This document shows positions 26,579 through 36,441 of a DNA stretch of 64,000 bases, one piece after another. The stretch's first letter is position 1, and each line of letters begins with the position of its first letter. Source of the stretch: Lewinellaceae bacterium. Its GTDB lineage: Bacteria > Bacteroidota > Bacteroidia > Chitinophagales > Saprospiraceae. A program made the position numbers and the translations under genes. The notes under the pieces were generated by a model. That model saw nothing but the letters and a program-made list of their open reading frames with translations, had not been told where the DNA came from and ran no database searches. The stretch is from assembly GCA_020636105.1 (NCBI GenBank), contig JACJYL010000001.1, positions 806,001 to 870,000 on the forward strand, read 5' to 3'.

Positions 26579-28186
26579 TTAAGAACCGAATTTTATTTCT
26601 GAGGACAATCTTTGGTTAAATGCAACCGTGATTTTCCGGGCCCGAACACGTTTATTAAACCCCAACGGATATTCATAGTTTTCCTGAGCTATTTCGGTGG
26701 CTCCTTCAAAATGAATGGAGCAATGGCCAAGGAAAACAATGTTGCTGTCTTGGGCAATCCTGATTTCACAATCAGGATGAAGGTGAAAATGGGCCTTACC
26801 CGGAACCGGAGGTCCTTCAAGAAGGTCCTCAATCAACAATACTTCATTATTCACTTGAAAAGTCCTTTGGTGTGAAATATTCACAGATTTAAACCCATTG
26901 TGTTTTGCAGCAACACAATGCGGCTCATCTTTTATCCCTTTCACTTTCGCCCTTTTGGCTACTCTAAAACTTCCCCAAACCTGGGATGAATTCATATTTC
27001 CCACCGTCACCGTATTGTGATAAGCGGTGGATCGTTCCCTTTGCCTGATAAAATTATCCTCATAAGTGGACACGCCGGGATCCACGAATACCTGGTTTTG
27101 ATTGACACGTAATTCAAAGCTAAAGGTATCTGCATGCGCGTGGCCGGGCTGATAGGCAGGAGCAACAGATCCTATATCTACAAACAGTTCATAATTTTCC
27201 ATCTCCAATTTTCGGTATCCGGAATCAGAAAGGGTACTTTTTCCCCAGCTCAACCCCAGAGTTCCTGCATACCTGAATAAAACATCTGAGGAAAATGCAA
27301 TGTCAAAAGCACTGTCCTTGACCAGTGGAATGTCCCCGTTTTTATAGGTGATGGCCGACAACCAGGAGAGCATAGCTATTGCTTTCTTTTCTAAAAATTC
27401 CACCAGGGCTCTATCTGCCGGCCAATGGTTGATTTTCGAAAGATTTAGACAATCCAATAGTCGGTGCAAAAGAAGCTGATGATACATGGGCGAGCGCTCA
27501 AAATGGCCGCCATCGTTTAAAATCTGCTCCGCCAATTCTGTTTTCAATAATTTCCTGGCAGTATTAAACAGGTGATTATCCTTAAAAAAACAGGCTCCAA
27601 AAAAGAGGGAGAAGCCGTTTTCCAGTAAATGGTTGCCCATTAAATGGTATTCCAGGTGATGCCGCAATATTTGATAATGTTGGAATAAGACCCGATTAAT
27701 CGCCTCATCCGACACTCCATTCCCGGATAAAAATTTGATCCAGTTTATGGCTCTTAAAGATATTGGATAAGGATCCTTTCCATCCTTCAAATCGGGATCA
27801 TTTTTGATATAATCCCTGATCAGCCCAAGCCCTTCAGCCGGGGTTATTGATTGTTGATTCAAAAAATCAAAATAATTCAACTGGTAAGTCCATAACTTTC
27901 CATACTGGTCGATATTCCAATCGATGGAATTCGAAAACTTATGTTTTATGTTTAAAAAGGAAAAGGTTTGGTTGCCGAGATAACTATCGGGATAAATGAG
28001 GTCATTTTTCCAGACCAAAGAAGCCATGGTTTTGGGAAGCGTTTTCGAATAATTCGGTTCATAGATCATCTTCCTCAATCGGTAATAAAACCTGTAGAAA
28101 ACCTGTTTGACTTTCAGGTATTTGACCGTATGAAAGTAAGAGGACAAACTAAATAACTTATTATTTTGAGTGACTTTTTGCCTCAT
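26579..28186 (-). CDS. heparinase II/III-like protein
   Basis: 535 residues, no signal peptide: the N-terminus is basic and polar. An alpha/alpha barrel region (LRAINWIKFLSGNG, NHLLENGFSLFFGACFFKD) is followed by a beta-sandwich with the conserved PGHAHADTFSFELRVN and FVDPGVSTYE blocks of the Hepar_II_III family. Secreted members cleave uronate glycans by beta-elimination. Cytoplasmic members embedded in polysaccharide loci next to WbuB-like transferases are common, but their activity is not settled. A lyase, epimerase-like or quality-control role on a uronate-containing repeat is possible. Confidence 0.9.
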   Translation of the reverse strand: MRQKVTQNNKLFSLSSYFHTVKYLKVKQVFYRFYYRLRKMIYEPNYSKTLPKTMASLVWKNDLIYPDSYLGNQTFSFLNIKHKFSNSIDWNIDQYGKLWTYQLNYFDFLNQQSITPAEGLGLIRDYIKNDPDLKDGKDPYPISLRAINWIKFLSGNGVSDEAINRVLFQHYQILRHHLEYHLMGNHLLENGFSLFFGACFFKDNHLFNTARKLLKTELAEQILNDGGHFERSPMYHQLLLHRLLDCLNLSKINHWPADRALVEFLEKKAIAMLSWLSAITYKNGDIPLVKDSAFDIAFSSDVLFRYAGTLGLSWGKSTLSDSGYRKLEMENYELFVDIGSVAPAYQPGHAHADTFSFELRVNQNQVFVDPGVSTYEDNFIRQRERSTAYHNTVTVGNMNSSQVWGSFRVAKRAKVKGIKDEPHCVAAKHNGFKSVNISHQRTFQVNNEVLLIEDLLEGPPVPGKAHFHLHPDCEIRIAQDSNIVFLGHCSIHFEGATEIAQENYEYPLGFNKRVRARKITVAFNQRLSSEIKFGS

Positions 28187-28221
28187 CCTGCGTTAAAAAT
28201 ACTCGCCGTAGTTATGGCTAT

Positions 28222-28263
28222 GCCTGCGTTTTTTGCCCCCGACACTTTGTATACGGGGCAGGC
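28222..28263. repeat. imperfect GC-rich inverted repeat upstream of the heparinase-like gene
   Basis: In the 176-bp gap, GCCTGC and a CCCCG-type arm pair with an opposing GCAGGC and CGGGG-type arm around a short loop, with mismatches. It has no T-run directly behind it, so it does not look like a simple terminator. It may be an mRNA structure or a relic. Confidence 0.3.
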
Positions 28264-28362
28264 TTGTTTGAGACAAAAATTCATCTCAATATAATGGTTA
28301 CCCAATTTTGTCTTCTTACTTATCCAGAATTGAAAATGCTTTAAGTTCACTCACCTAAGGGG

Positions 28363-29451
28363 TTATTTCCCCGATAATAAATCTTTTACAATACGGATCC
28401 CTGTTTTACCATCCCATAATTCCGGAATTTCACCCTTTTTCCAGCTACCGCTATGCAATTTTGCCATAAAAGGGGCAATGTTTTCCGGAGCCGTACCCAC
28501 CAGTTCGTTGGTCCCCAAAGAAATTGTTTCCGGACGTTCGGTATTATCCCGCAAGGTCATACAGGGCACCTTCATTACGGTAGTTTCCTCCGTGATGCCT
28601 CCTGAATCGGTTATGACCGCAAAAGCATGTTTCACCAGGTAATTAAATTCAAGATAACCCAATGGTTCAATCATGTAAAGATTCTTGGCCTGTATGCCGA
28701 GTTGTTTTAATATTTTGGCGGTCCGGGGATGGACGGGAAAAACTACCGGCATTCCGAGCGCGCCATGGACGACTTCGTCAATTAATGCTTTAAGCTTATT
28801 TTCTTCGTCCACATTAGCCGGACGATGTAAAGTCATGACAAAATAGGCTTTGGGCTGCAGGTTTAATTCAAACCAAATCTCCGGTTTCCGAAACCGGGCC
28901 ATATGTTTTAACAGGGTGTCGATCATCGTATTGCCCACATAGCGGATTTTTTCTTCTGGATGTCCCAGACGCCTTAAATTTTCGTTGGCCACCAGGGAAG
29001 TCGTGTAAAAAATATCCGTAATCGAATCGGTAACCATGCGATTTATCTCTTCAGGCATCGAGAGGTCATAGGAACGAATGCCGCCTTCAACATGGATTAC
29101 TTTCAAGCCCATTTTTTTAGCGACTATGGAACAAGCCATCGTAGAGGTGACATCTCCCACCACCAAACAACAATCGGCCAATGCTTCGGATAACAAAGCC
29201 TCATATCCAATCATGATCTTCGCTGTTTGTTCGGCCTGAGTCCCGGATCCGACCCCCAGGTTTACATGAGGGGAAGGAATGCCCAGTTCTTTAAAAAAGC
29301 TGCCCGACATCCTTTCATCGTAATGCTGGCCGGTGTGGATTAAACGGTATTTGATCCTGTCTTCAACATCCTTAAGGGCATCGATGATGGGGGCGATTTT
29401 CATGAAATTCGGCCTCGCTCCGGCGATAATATCTAACTTTATCAAACTCAT
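28363..29451 (-). CDS. UDP-GlcNAc 2-epimerase family protein (second copy)
   Basis: 362 residues. Family landmarks are present: IAGARPNFMKIAPI, Asp100 in VGDVTST, Glu122 in HVEGGIRS, MPEEINRM, His209 in TLHRPAN and ITDSGGITEE. The context DVTSTMAC instead of DTHTALA, and other differences, separate it from the copy at 15641. In Bacteroidota loci this subtype often travels with the bi-domain oxidoreductase, heparinase-like and WbuB-like genes, as here. It could epimerise UDP-GlcNAc or a UDP-diamino-uronate (WbpI-like). Separated by 51 bp from the upstream gene. Confidence 0.87.
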   Translation of the reverse strand: MSLIKLDIIAGARPNFMKIAPIIDALKDVEDRIKYRLIHTGQHYDERMSGSFFKELGIPSPHVNLGVGSGTQAEQTAKIMIGYEALLSEALADCCLVVGDVTSTMACSIVAKKMGLKVIHVEGGIRSYDLSMPEEINRMVTDSITDIFYTTSLVANENLRRLGHPEEKIRYVGNTMIDTLLKHMARFRKPEIWFELNLQPKAYFVMTLHRPANVDEENKLKALIDEVVHGALGMPVVFPVHPRTAKILKQLGIQAKNLYMIEPLGYLEFNYLVKHAFAVITDSGGITEETTVMKVPCMTLRDNTERPETISLGTNELVGTAPENIAPFMAKLHSGSWKKGEIPELWDGKTGIRIVKDLLSGK

Positions 29452-29502
29452 TGTTTTATTTTGTTCGGAATCAGCGCTTTTGGGAAAAATTTAAACCTGC
29501 GC

Positions 29503-31623
29503 TTAATGGATTTCTATCCATCCTCCCTGCCGAAGGGATTCTACTGCGGCAAAGGATGCCTTGGTGGTGTTGACTATCTCTTCAAAGGGGATGATGGCGG
29601 CTCCTCCTTTTTTCTGGCGCTCTATCAATGATTTAAACTGGTTCAAATGGCCCTTGTCCTGTTTCCCGGAGGCATCGGATCCCCGCTTGAAACCGTAAGC
29701 TTTGAGTTTGCGCCAATTGTCCATCACCAGGGTGCGTTCCTGGGAATAGACCTCAACGCGTTCCTTTGCATAAGCTTTACTGCCATTTCCAAAATAATTG
29801 ATGACCGCATTGGTGCCGTTTTCATATTTCAATAAAATACTGGCATTGTCCGTATTTTCCTCCGGATTCATTCCCATGGCATTCATACAAACGGCTTTGA
29901 CTTTACTGCCTGACAAATAGGTGCAGAGATCTATGTAATGACACGCCTCTCCAATAATTCGCCCGCCACCTACTTCCATATCATGAACCCAAACACCTGG
30001 CGGGATAAAGCCGGCATTCATAGTGGCAACGATATTTTGGGGTAATTGATCCTCTCCCAGTAAATGTTTCATTTTTTGGGCCAAAGGTGCAAATCTCCTG
30101 TTGTAACCAACGGTTAAAGTAGCCTGTTGCTCCTGGTAAACGGAAATGATCTTCGATAATTCTGCTTCGGTCAATGCCAGGGGTTTTTCGACAAAAACAC
30201 TTTTACCTGCACTGAGCGATTCGACGACCATGGAGGCATGTAAATTATGCTTAGTCGTGATAAAAACCAGATCGACTTCATCATCAAGTAAGATTTCTTT
30301 ATAATCTGAAGTGGAATATTTGATGCCAAATCGTTTAGCAAGAATAGTGGACGACAGCCCGCCTAAACTTGCTATGTATTTAACATCCACCCCCAGTTTT
30401 TTCAATTGAGGCAAAACCGTCGAACTCGTGAAATTTCCAGCCCCTACAATGCCCACCACTCCTTTTTCACCTTCAAACGACCTGGAGGAAAGTTCTATGG
30501 TTGAACGAGGAGGTTCATGACTTTCATAAATAAGGAGGGTCGCTATCGCTTCGGACCCGGTCATATTGTCATAAACCGTTTTGTACTCCGACAACGGCAG
30601 CCTATGGGTTATCAATGGCTGTACATCAAGTCTTCCCGTAGAAATGGCGTTCAGTACTGCTTCAAAATTTCTTTTTTCAGTCCACCGGACAAATCCAATT
30701 GGATAATCCTGGCCTTTTGCTTCATAGGATTCATCATATCTACCGGGACCATAAGAACAGGATACCTGGAAAGTGATTTCCTTTTCATAAAAATCAGCCC
30801 GATTCAGGTTGAGTCCGATCACGCCAATGAGCACTACCCTACCCCGTTTACGGCACATCTGAGCCGATTGGGCAATGATGTCATTGCTTTTGGAAGAAGC
30901 GGTAATGATCACCCCATCCGCTCCTTCGCCTTGGGTTGCCAGGTTCACAAATTTGACAGGATCCGTGCCCTTCGACGGGTTGATGGCCAAAATGCCTTTG
31001 GATTCGGCGATTTTGAGTTTTTCAGGGTCAATATCAAAGCCGATCACATTACAGCCATTGGCCTTCAGTAACTCTGCTGTAACCAGGCCAATTAGTCCCA
31101 ATCCAACAACCACGATCGTTTCGCCGAAGGTAGGTTGAAGCAACCTTATTCCCTGCAATCCGATGGCGCCAATGACTGAAAAAGCCGCTGCTTCATCCGA
31201 AACATTATCCGGTACTTTCGCCGCCAGGTTTTTGGGTACCAGTACATATTCGGCATGAGGCCCGTTGGAGGCCACGCGATCTCCTACCTTAAATTCCTCC
31301 ACCCCTTTGCCAACAGCCACCACCACCCCTGCATTACAATACCCCATGGACAGCGGTTGATTTAATTTATTGAAGACAGCCTCTATGGTAGGCTTCAGCC
31401 CGTCAGTTTTAGCCTTGTCCAACACCATTTTTACCCGCTCAGGTTGCTGGCGGGCCTTTTGCAAAAAATTGGCTTTCCCGAATTCCACCAACATTCGTTC
31501 GGTCCCTAAAGAAACCAGGCTCCGGCTCGTTTTCACCAGAATATATCCTGGTTTAACCAGCGGCACCGGCACTTCCACCAAAATGGTATCTCCTTTTTTA
31601 AGGTCTTGGATGATTTGCTTCAC
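29503..31623 (-). CDS. bi-domain oxidoreductase: alcohol-dehydrogenase-like plus Gfo/Idh/MocA-like
   Basis: 706 residues formed by two enzymes in one chain. Residues 1 to about 370 are a medium-chain dehydrogenase (VGDRVASNGPHAEYV, VVVGLGLIGLVTAELLKANG). From about 385 a Gfo/Idh/MocA domain follows (VGIVGAGNFTSSTVLP, FVEKPLALTEAEL, GEACHYIDLC). This fusion is a recognised family in polysaccharide loci. A double oxidation or an oxidation-reduction on a nucleotide sugar is likely, but the substrate is unknown. The start is GTG at 31623, 11 bp after the upstream glycosyltransferase gene. Confidence 0.92.
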   Translation of the reverse strand: MKQIIQDLKKGDTILVEVPVPLVKPGYILVKTSRSLVSLGTERMLVEFGKANFLQKARQQPERVKMVLDKAKTDGLKPTIEAVFNKLNQPLSMGYCNAGVVVAVGKGVEEFKVGDRVASNGPHAEYVLVPKNLAAKVPDNVSDEAAAFSVIGAIGLQGIRLLQPTFGETIVVVGLGLIGLVTAELLKANGCNVIGFDIDPEKLKIAESKGILAINPSKGTDPVKFVNLATQGEGADGVIITASSKSNDIIAQSAQMCRKRGRVVLIGVIGLNLNRADFYEKEITFQVSCSYGPGRYDESYEAKGQDYPIGFVRWTEKRNFEAVLNAISTGRLDVQPLITHRLPLSEYKTVYDNMTGSEAIATLLIYESHEPPRSTIELSSRSFEGEKGVVGIVGAGNFTSSTVLPQLKKLGVDVKYIASLGGLSSTILAKRFGIKYSTSDYKEILLDDEVDLVFITTKHNLHASMVVESLSAGKSVFVEKPLALTEAELSKIISVYQEQQATLTVGYNRRFAPLAQKMKHLLGEDQLPQNIVATMNAGFIPPGVWVHDMEVGGGRIIGEACHYIDLCTYLSGSKVKAVCMNAMGMNPEENTDNASILLKYENGTNAVINYFGNGSKAYAKERVEVYSQERTLVMDNWRKLKAYGFKRGSDASGKQDKGHLNQFKSLIERQKKGGAAIIPFEEIVNTTKASFAAVESLRQGGWIEIH

Positions 31624-31634
31624 TGATTGGTGTT

Positions 31635-32762
31635 TTATTTTCCCTCACTGTTAGAACGATAAATGTGTTCAATAAAATCAAATGTTTCCTGGGCCGATTT
31701 TTCCCAAGCAAACGTTTCTGCAATATGATATGCTTTTTTAGCTATTACTTCTCGTCTATTAGGATCATTTAATAATTTTTTGATTCCCAAATAAATTGAG
31801 TCTACATTAGTCGGATCCATATAATCTCCTCCATCCTTTAAAATTTCTGGCATAGGGCCGAAGTTTGAACATAAAATTGGTAACCCTGCAGACATTGCTT
31901 CTACCAAAATATTAGGCATATTTTCACAAGATGAAGCAAAAACAAATAAATCAGCCTCTTTATATTTATTAGAAATCTGATCGTAATCAACTCGCCCAAT
32001 ATAGTTTATAAAATCTTCAGAACCCTCAATAGATTCCTGGAATCGCATTCTGGCTGGTTCGTACATAGGGCCAATCAAGTCTAATTGAATTGGAAAATGT
32101 TCAGAACGCAACCGTTTTACAGCCTCAATTACATTCCATTGATGTTTATAAAAATTTATTATTGAAACATAAAGTAACTTAAATGGTATTGCCTCACTAT
32201 AGGCCTCTATTCTATTTTGTGTTTTGGGCTTAGCTCGAAATTCATTTGATATTCCATGATAGATTACAGTGGATTTTATACTAGCCAGTCTTGGATATTT
32301 GCTTAAAATATAATTCTTAGCATAATTTGAAATAAAAATAATTCCAGCTGCACTTTCAAAAGATCGTAATTGGAGTCTTTCCAAAATAATATATCTCACC
32401 CAATTAAAGGAAATTGGGAATCGATCTCGTTCATCTTTCTCAAAAACCAACATATTTTGCGACATACTTACATATGGCCTTTTTTTTGTACTGAAAGTTC
32501 CTCCAGGCACAAAAATGATATCGGTTTTATTTAATATTTTGGGTAATCGAGTTCTTTTAAAAAATTCCTGTGTCAATAGTGAAGCAAATGGCTTCAAAAA
32601 AATAACCTTCGTTAACCATATTTTGTTAGAAATTGCATCAAGCCATTTTCCTCCGATCACTGAAATTTCAATGTTTGAAGGAGGGTTATTTTCAAGAATT
32701 TTTTTCAAATGTACCAACCCTCCACCTGCCTTTATATTTGTTGCATCTATTCCAATCTTCAC
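31635..32762 (-). CDS. GT4 glycosyltransferase
   Basis: 375 residues. The N-terminus IGIDATNIKAGGGLVHLKKI is typical of GT4 enzymes that open with a glycine-rich acceptor loop. The donor domain has KLLYVSIINFYKHQWNVIEA and an intact EX7E motif (ENMPNILVE). ATG start at 32762, sharing its base with the stop of the upstream polymerase gene. The gene lies in the AT-rich block 31.6-37.5 kb, where codons ending in A or T dominate. Confidence 0.9.
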   Translation of the reverse strand: MKIGIDATNIKAGGGLVHLKKILENNPPSNIEISVIGGKWLDAISNKIWLTKVIFLKPFASLLTQEFFKRTRLPKILNKTDIIFVPGGTFSTKKRPYVSMSQNMLVFEKDERDRFPISFNWVRYIILERLQLRSFESAAGIIFISNYAKNYILSKYPRLASIKSTVIYHGISNEFRAKPKTQNRIEAYSEAIPFKLLYVSIINFYKHQWNVIEAVKRLRSEHFPIQLDLIGPMYEPARMRFQESIEGSEDFINYIGRVDYDQISNKYKEADLFVFASSCENMPNILVEAMSAGLPILCSNFGPMPEILKDGGDYMDPTNVDSIYLGIKKLLNDPNRREVIAKKAYHIAETFAWEKSAQETFDFIEHIYRSNSEGK

Positions 32763-33958
32763 TATGAAAGCATTTTTTCATTCAAACTTGGATTACTGAT
32801 AGTTCGTTCTCTTTTTAATAACAAACTTATCAAAAACCAATAAACAAATTCGCCCTGAACTGACCCAATTAAGTAATTTGGCTCAAGAAAGGTAATTATC
32901 AATGTTGAAAAAAAGAGGATATAGAAAAACTTCCTTTCTTCTCTTTTCAATGTGAAATTATTTCGTATTTTTTTAAAAATTTCAATAAAGAAATATAACA
33001 AGAAAAAGAAATAAATTAATCCCCCATCAACTACATTCCTCAGCCAAATAATATGTGCATCAAGGCTTAATTCCATTTCTTCCTTTTCGCCAAAACCATA
33101 TCCAAACAATGGTCTTTTTAAAAATTTTTCATAATAATACTTATCCAGATAAAGCCTTCCTGAAGAAATTTCATCCAAATTTCTTTCATATCTGTTTTTT
33201 CCTGCATTTGTGATTCTAAAATGTCTTTGAACATTTTCAGACTGAAAAGCAAATGCAATAAGTATTATCAGAAAGACTTTAAGAATAAATGACGCTCGAA
33301 AACCAATAAAAATAACAAACAAAGAGGCTAAAAGTCCTGCTCTTCCACCACTTATATATTGTGCGGAAATAATAATCAAAATAATTACAGTCTCCTTTGA
33401 TATGATTTTTCTATTCGCAATTCTATACTTGTAAACAATAAAAGGAATAAATAAAAAAAGTGAGTTCGAATACCCTGTTGGATACCCTCCAAATCCTGCA
33501 GCAGAAAAACTTGAAAACCATGGTCCATTTGCCTGAAAATCCATTATTCCTGTAAAAGCGGAAAAAATACTCAGAAAACAAATTATAGCCACGGTTAGAG
33601 AGGCCCGATACAAAACATCATAATAGAATTCTTTTTTATAATTTAAAATCCAGATCACTGTAAATGGAATAAAAATATCAATTAATGCATTAAAATCCAT
33701 GGACAAAACCAATCCTGGAATCATTGAAAGTAATATCAATATCAATCCAATAACAGATAGGTAATTAGATGGGTAACGAATTTTAAAATGATTTACCTCA
33801 TACAAAAAAATAAAAACGTAAGTAAAATATTTAAAAAATCTTACCAGATTATTATCAATGAAAGGCAACCAATTTACTACACTTAATACAAGGTATAAAG
33901 CCAAAACACTTGCATAGAATCGACTTGGCTTCTTTCGATGAGTTAGGATAAGACTCAA
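32762..33958 (-). CDS. Wzy-like O-antigen polymerase/ligase membrane protein
   Basis: 398 residues with about ten hydrophobic segments, a large polar loop at about 265-310 (GRLYLDKYYYEKFLKRPLFG YGFG region) and the RPLFGYGFGE motif seen in O-antigen ligase/polymerase proteins. It is the only candidate in the locus for the repeat-unit polymerase. The start is TTG at 33958: an in-frame TGA lies upstream and no ATG is available near the first membrane segment. Wzy proteins are poorly conserved in sequence, so this rests on topology, the short motif and the position among glycosyltransferases. Confidence 0.75.
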   Translation of the reverse strand: MSLILTHRKKPSRFYASVLALYLVLSVVNWLPFIDNNLVRFFKYFTYVFIFLYEVNHFKIRYPSNYLSVIGLILILLSMIPGLVLSMDFNALIDIFIPFTVIWILNYKKEFYYDVLYRASLTVAIICFLSIFSAFTGIMDFQANGPWFSSFSAAGFGGYPTGYSNSLFLFIPFIVYKYRIANRKIISKETVIILIIISAQYISGGRAGLLASLFVIFIGFRASFILKVFLIILIAFAFQSENVQRHFRITNAGKNRYERNLDEISSGRLYLDKYYYEKFLKRPLFGYGFGEKEEMELSLDAHIIWLRNVVDGGLIYFFFLLYFFIEIFKKIRNNFTLKREERKFFYILFFSTLIITFLEPNYLIGSVQGEFVYWFLISLLLKRERTISNPSLNEKMLS

Positions 33959-34055
33959 AGTGATAATTCCAAATTTAAAAAAGATTGAAAAATGATTGGT
34001 TCATGCTTACTCAAGGCAAAGGTTCATTTTAATATTAGAAACAATGGTCACACAT

Positions 34056-35225
34056 TTAAATTGCTAAAAGTTCAAGAATATTTTCTTCAAATTTTTTGGC
34101 TGTTTCTTCAGGTGAATTTTTTTGAAATAATTCCAATGATTTTTTCCCATGAAGCCCAATTAAATCAGGATTATCAATATAGAATTGCATAGCAATTGTT
34201 AAACTTTTTACTGAATTTGCTTTTACCCTAAAACCATTTTTATTTTGCTCGATTAAATGAAATGCTGCACCACACTGGTCGGTTGAGATTAAAGGTTTAC
34301 TTAATGAAGCTGCCTCATTTAATACTGCCCCCCAACCATCAAACAATGTTGGCAAAATTAAAATATGAGCACTGTTTATATATTCGAGGACCTTTTTATG
34401 ATTTACAGCTCCTGTAAAGTAAACCTTTGATTTTAGTTTTAAGGCATCGGTAAGTTTTTTATAATAACCATTTGAATGATCATCCCCTACTAATATCAAC
34501 ATCCACCCCTCCGAATTTTTAAGTCTCGAAAAAGACCTTAATAAAGGCTCAATCCCCTTATGTTTGGTTAAAGATCCTACGTAAATAAAATATTTAACCT
34601 GTTTGTTTTTTTCAATAAACGAATCAAATTTCAATGTAGGAAGATCAATTAGCGGCTTTAGTGAATAATTTAACAGTCTGATTTTCTCTGATTTCACTCC
34701 CCAAAGAATAAAATCATTATAGGCTAATGAACTTACAGCAAATGAACCTAGTCCGTATTTATTAATTTTTTTTGAATAAGAATAATAGCCTTTAATCCAT
34801 AAAAAAATGGGGTAAATAAGTTTTACAAGAGAATAATTGTAGTTTAATAATTTAGAAAATGGTTTACCACTGCGTTCACTCCAATGAATCCAATTGACAT
34901 CTTTCTCGATTAAAATAGCCAGTAATTCCTTTAAAAAAGGATGGGAAAAGCCCGGTACAATATGAACACATTTTTTCCAGTTGGAAATAGTTCCTAAAGC
35001 ATCCATTACATTTCTATTAGGAATATAAGATTGATTTTCAGGTAATGTACTATGATTATCCCATCCCAATTTTATTCGACTCATTGATACTTTATCATAA
35101 AACCGAATTTGTAATTTTATACGATTTCGATTTCCCAGCGCTTCAAAAAATGCCTGCTGATGATGTGAAGGCATGTTCATCCAAATAACAATTGAAAAAA
35201 ATTCCGATTTCTTTAAATTTAACAA
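34056..35225 (-). CDS. GT4 glycosyltransferase
   Basis: 389 residues. The donor domain reads VKYFIYVGSLTKHKGIEPLL, then TGAVNHKKVLEYINSAHILI and LFDGWGAVLNEAASLSKPLI, a GT4 loop in which the first Glu of EX7E is Asp. The acceptor side (HHQQAFFEALGNR) is typical of enzymes that read short oligosaccharides. It ends 97 bp before the polymerase gene, an unusually long gap for this locus with no ORF in it. AT-rich like its neighbours. Confidence 0.88.
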   Translation of the reverse strand: MLNLKKSEFFSIVIWMNMPSHHQQAFFEALGNRNRIKLQIRFYDKVSMSRIKLGWDNHSTLPENQSYIPNRNVMDALGTISNWKKCVHIVPGFSHPFLKELLAILIEKDVNWIHWSERSGKPFSKLLNYNYSLVKLIYPIFLWIKGYYSYSKKINKYGLGSFAVSSLAYNDFILWGVKSEKIRLLNYSLKPLIDLPTLKFDSFIEKNKQVKYFIYVGSLTKHKGIEPLLRSFSRLKNSEGWMLILVGDDHSNGYYKKLTDALKLKSKVYFTGAVNHKKVLEYINSAHILILPTLFDGWGAVLNEAASLSKPLISTDQCGAAFHLIEQNKNGFRVKANSVKSLTIAMQFYIDNPDLIGLHGKKSLELFQKNSPEETAKKFEENILELLAI

Positions 35226-35231
35226 CCGATA

Positions 35232-36431
35232 TTATTTTTTTGAAGACAAAAATTTTGAATTTTCAAAATAACCTCCAATTACTTTAATCATGTCAGACAT
35301 GATATTTAAATAATCAAATTCATCAACATTTCTTTCATATTTAGCGGTCAAAATATTTTGGTTTTTAACAATAAATGGCATCAATTCATTCCATTCATTT
35401 ATGGTAAGAAAAAACACACCTGGCTGGTTATTAAATACTTCATTTGTCACACCTCTATTCCCAATAAATATAATAGATCCCTTCGTTGCAACCTGTGAAT
35501 ACATTTTCAGGGGAATTACGCGTGAGTCTATTAAATCCTCCTCCGGTAAAAGTGATAGATGCACCGATGCTTTTACCATTAATTCTTCTACTCGTTCGGG
35601 GCTCACCAAACCATAATGTTTCCAAACCTTTCTATTCTCAGGAAATACTTCAATATTTGGTCCTGCAGTAACGATTTGCCAATAACTGCTCAACCCCAAA
35701 GCTTGTATTTCGGAGGCCAGCTTATTGATTTTTTTTGTTACAAATCCCTTGTATCCACCTCCACAATAAACAATCGTTCGGGCTGAATAACTTTCACCAT
35801 AATTTCCCATTAAAAGCTTTTCCCTAAAAGAGGCTTTAAAACCATTTGTGAAAACAAAAATTTTATCTGAATTTTCCTTAAACTTTTGGGAAAAATCTTT
35901 AGCAACTACAGGGATGGCACAAAAAACAGCTAAAGCTTCATTAATAACTTTTTTCTCAACCAATGCTGAAAAATATTTGTGTAATTTTGTTAAATGGTTC
36001 AATCGATGACTCCCCATCCAATCATCACGAAAATCAGAAAAAAAAGGTATACCTAAAATCCGTTTACACAAAAGACCGATAATATGTAAACTATGTGGAG
36101 GGGAAGACAATAGACAAAAGTCAATTTCTTTTAATTGTCGCCTATTATTTAAAATCCGTAAAAAAACTTTAAGAGCCCAAAAAACCATTGGATCCGGTAT
36201 CCCAAATAATTTACTAAAACCCTTATTAAAAAAATTTGCTTGACGATTATTTACTACATGAACAACTTCCAAACTGCTATTGGAGGTTAGCTCTTTTTTT
36301 ACGGGCAGAGTTGAGGTGAAAAGCAAAATAGAATGACCTTCTCGCAATAAGGATTCAATAATCACACTTATCCTAAAAGAAGCCGCTAGCCCTGTATCAG
36401 TAACATCTGGTGCTACAATAATTATTCTCAT
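35232..36431 (-). CDS. GT4-like glycosyltransferase
   Basis: 399 residues from ATG 36431; an upstream in-frame ATG at 36467 would overlap the preceding gene and delay the first strand (IIIVAPDVTDTGLAASFR). The donor domain contains IVYCGGGYKGFVTKKINKLA and DSRVIPLKMYSQVATKGSII, a GT4-like PxK-x-Y loop. The strict EX7E is not seen. It starts 10 bp after the upstream gene. Donor and acceptor are unknown. Confidence 0.82.
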   Translation of the reverse strand: MRIIIVAPDVTDTGLAASFRISVIIESLLREGHSILLFTSTLPVKKELTSNSSLEVVHVVNNRQANFFNKGFSKLFGIPDPMVFWALKVFLRILNNRRQLKEIDFCLLSSPPHSLHIIGLLCKRILGIPFFSDFRDDWMGSHRLNHLTKLHKYFSALVEKKVINEALAVFCAIPVVAKDFSQKFKENSDKIFVFTNGFKASFREKLLMGNYGESYSARTIVYCGGGYKGFVTKKINKLASEIQALGLSSYWQIVTAGPNIEVFPENRKVWKHYGLVSPERVEELMVKASVHLSLLPEEDLIDSRVIPLKMYSQVATKGSIIFIGNRGVTNEVFNNQPGVFFLTINEWNELMPFIVKNQNILTAKYERNVDEFDYLNIMSDMIKVIGGYFENSKFLSSKK

Positions 36432-36441
36432 CTTGATTTGA

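Noticed and set aside
28187..28362. Possible intrinsic terminator in the gap before the heparinase-like gene
   Set aside because: The inverted repeat is imperfect and lacks a T-run on the transcribed side. The genes on both sides continue the same pathway, so a stop here is unlikely.
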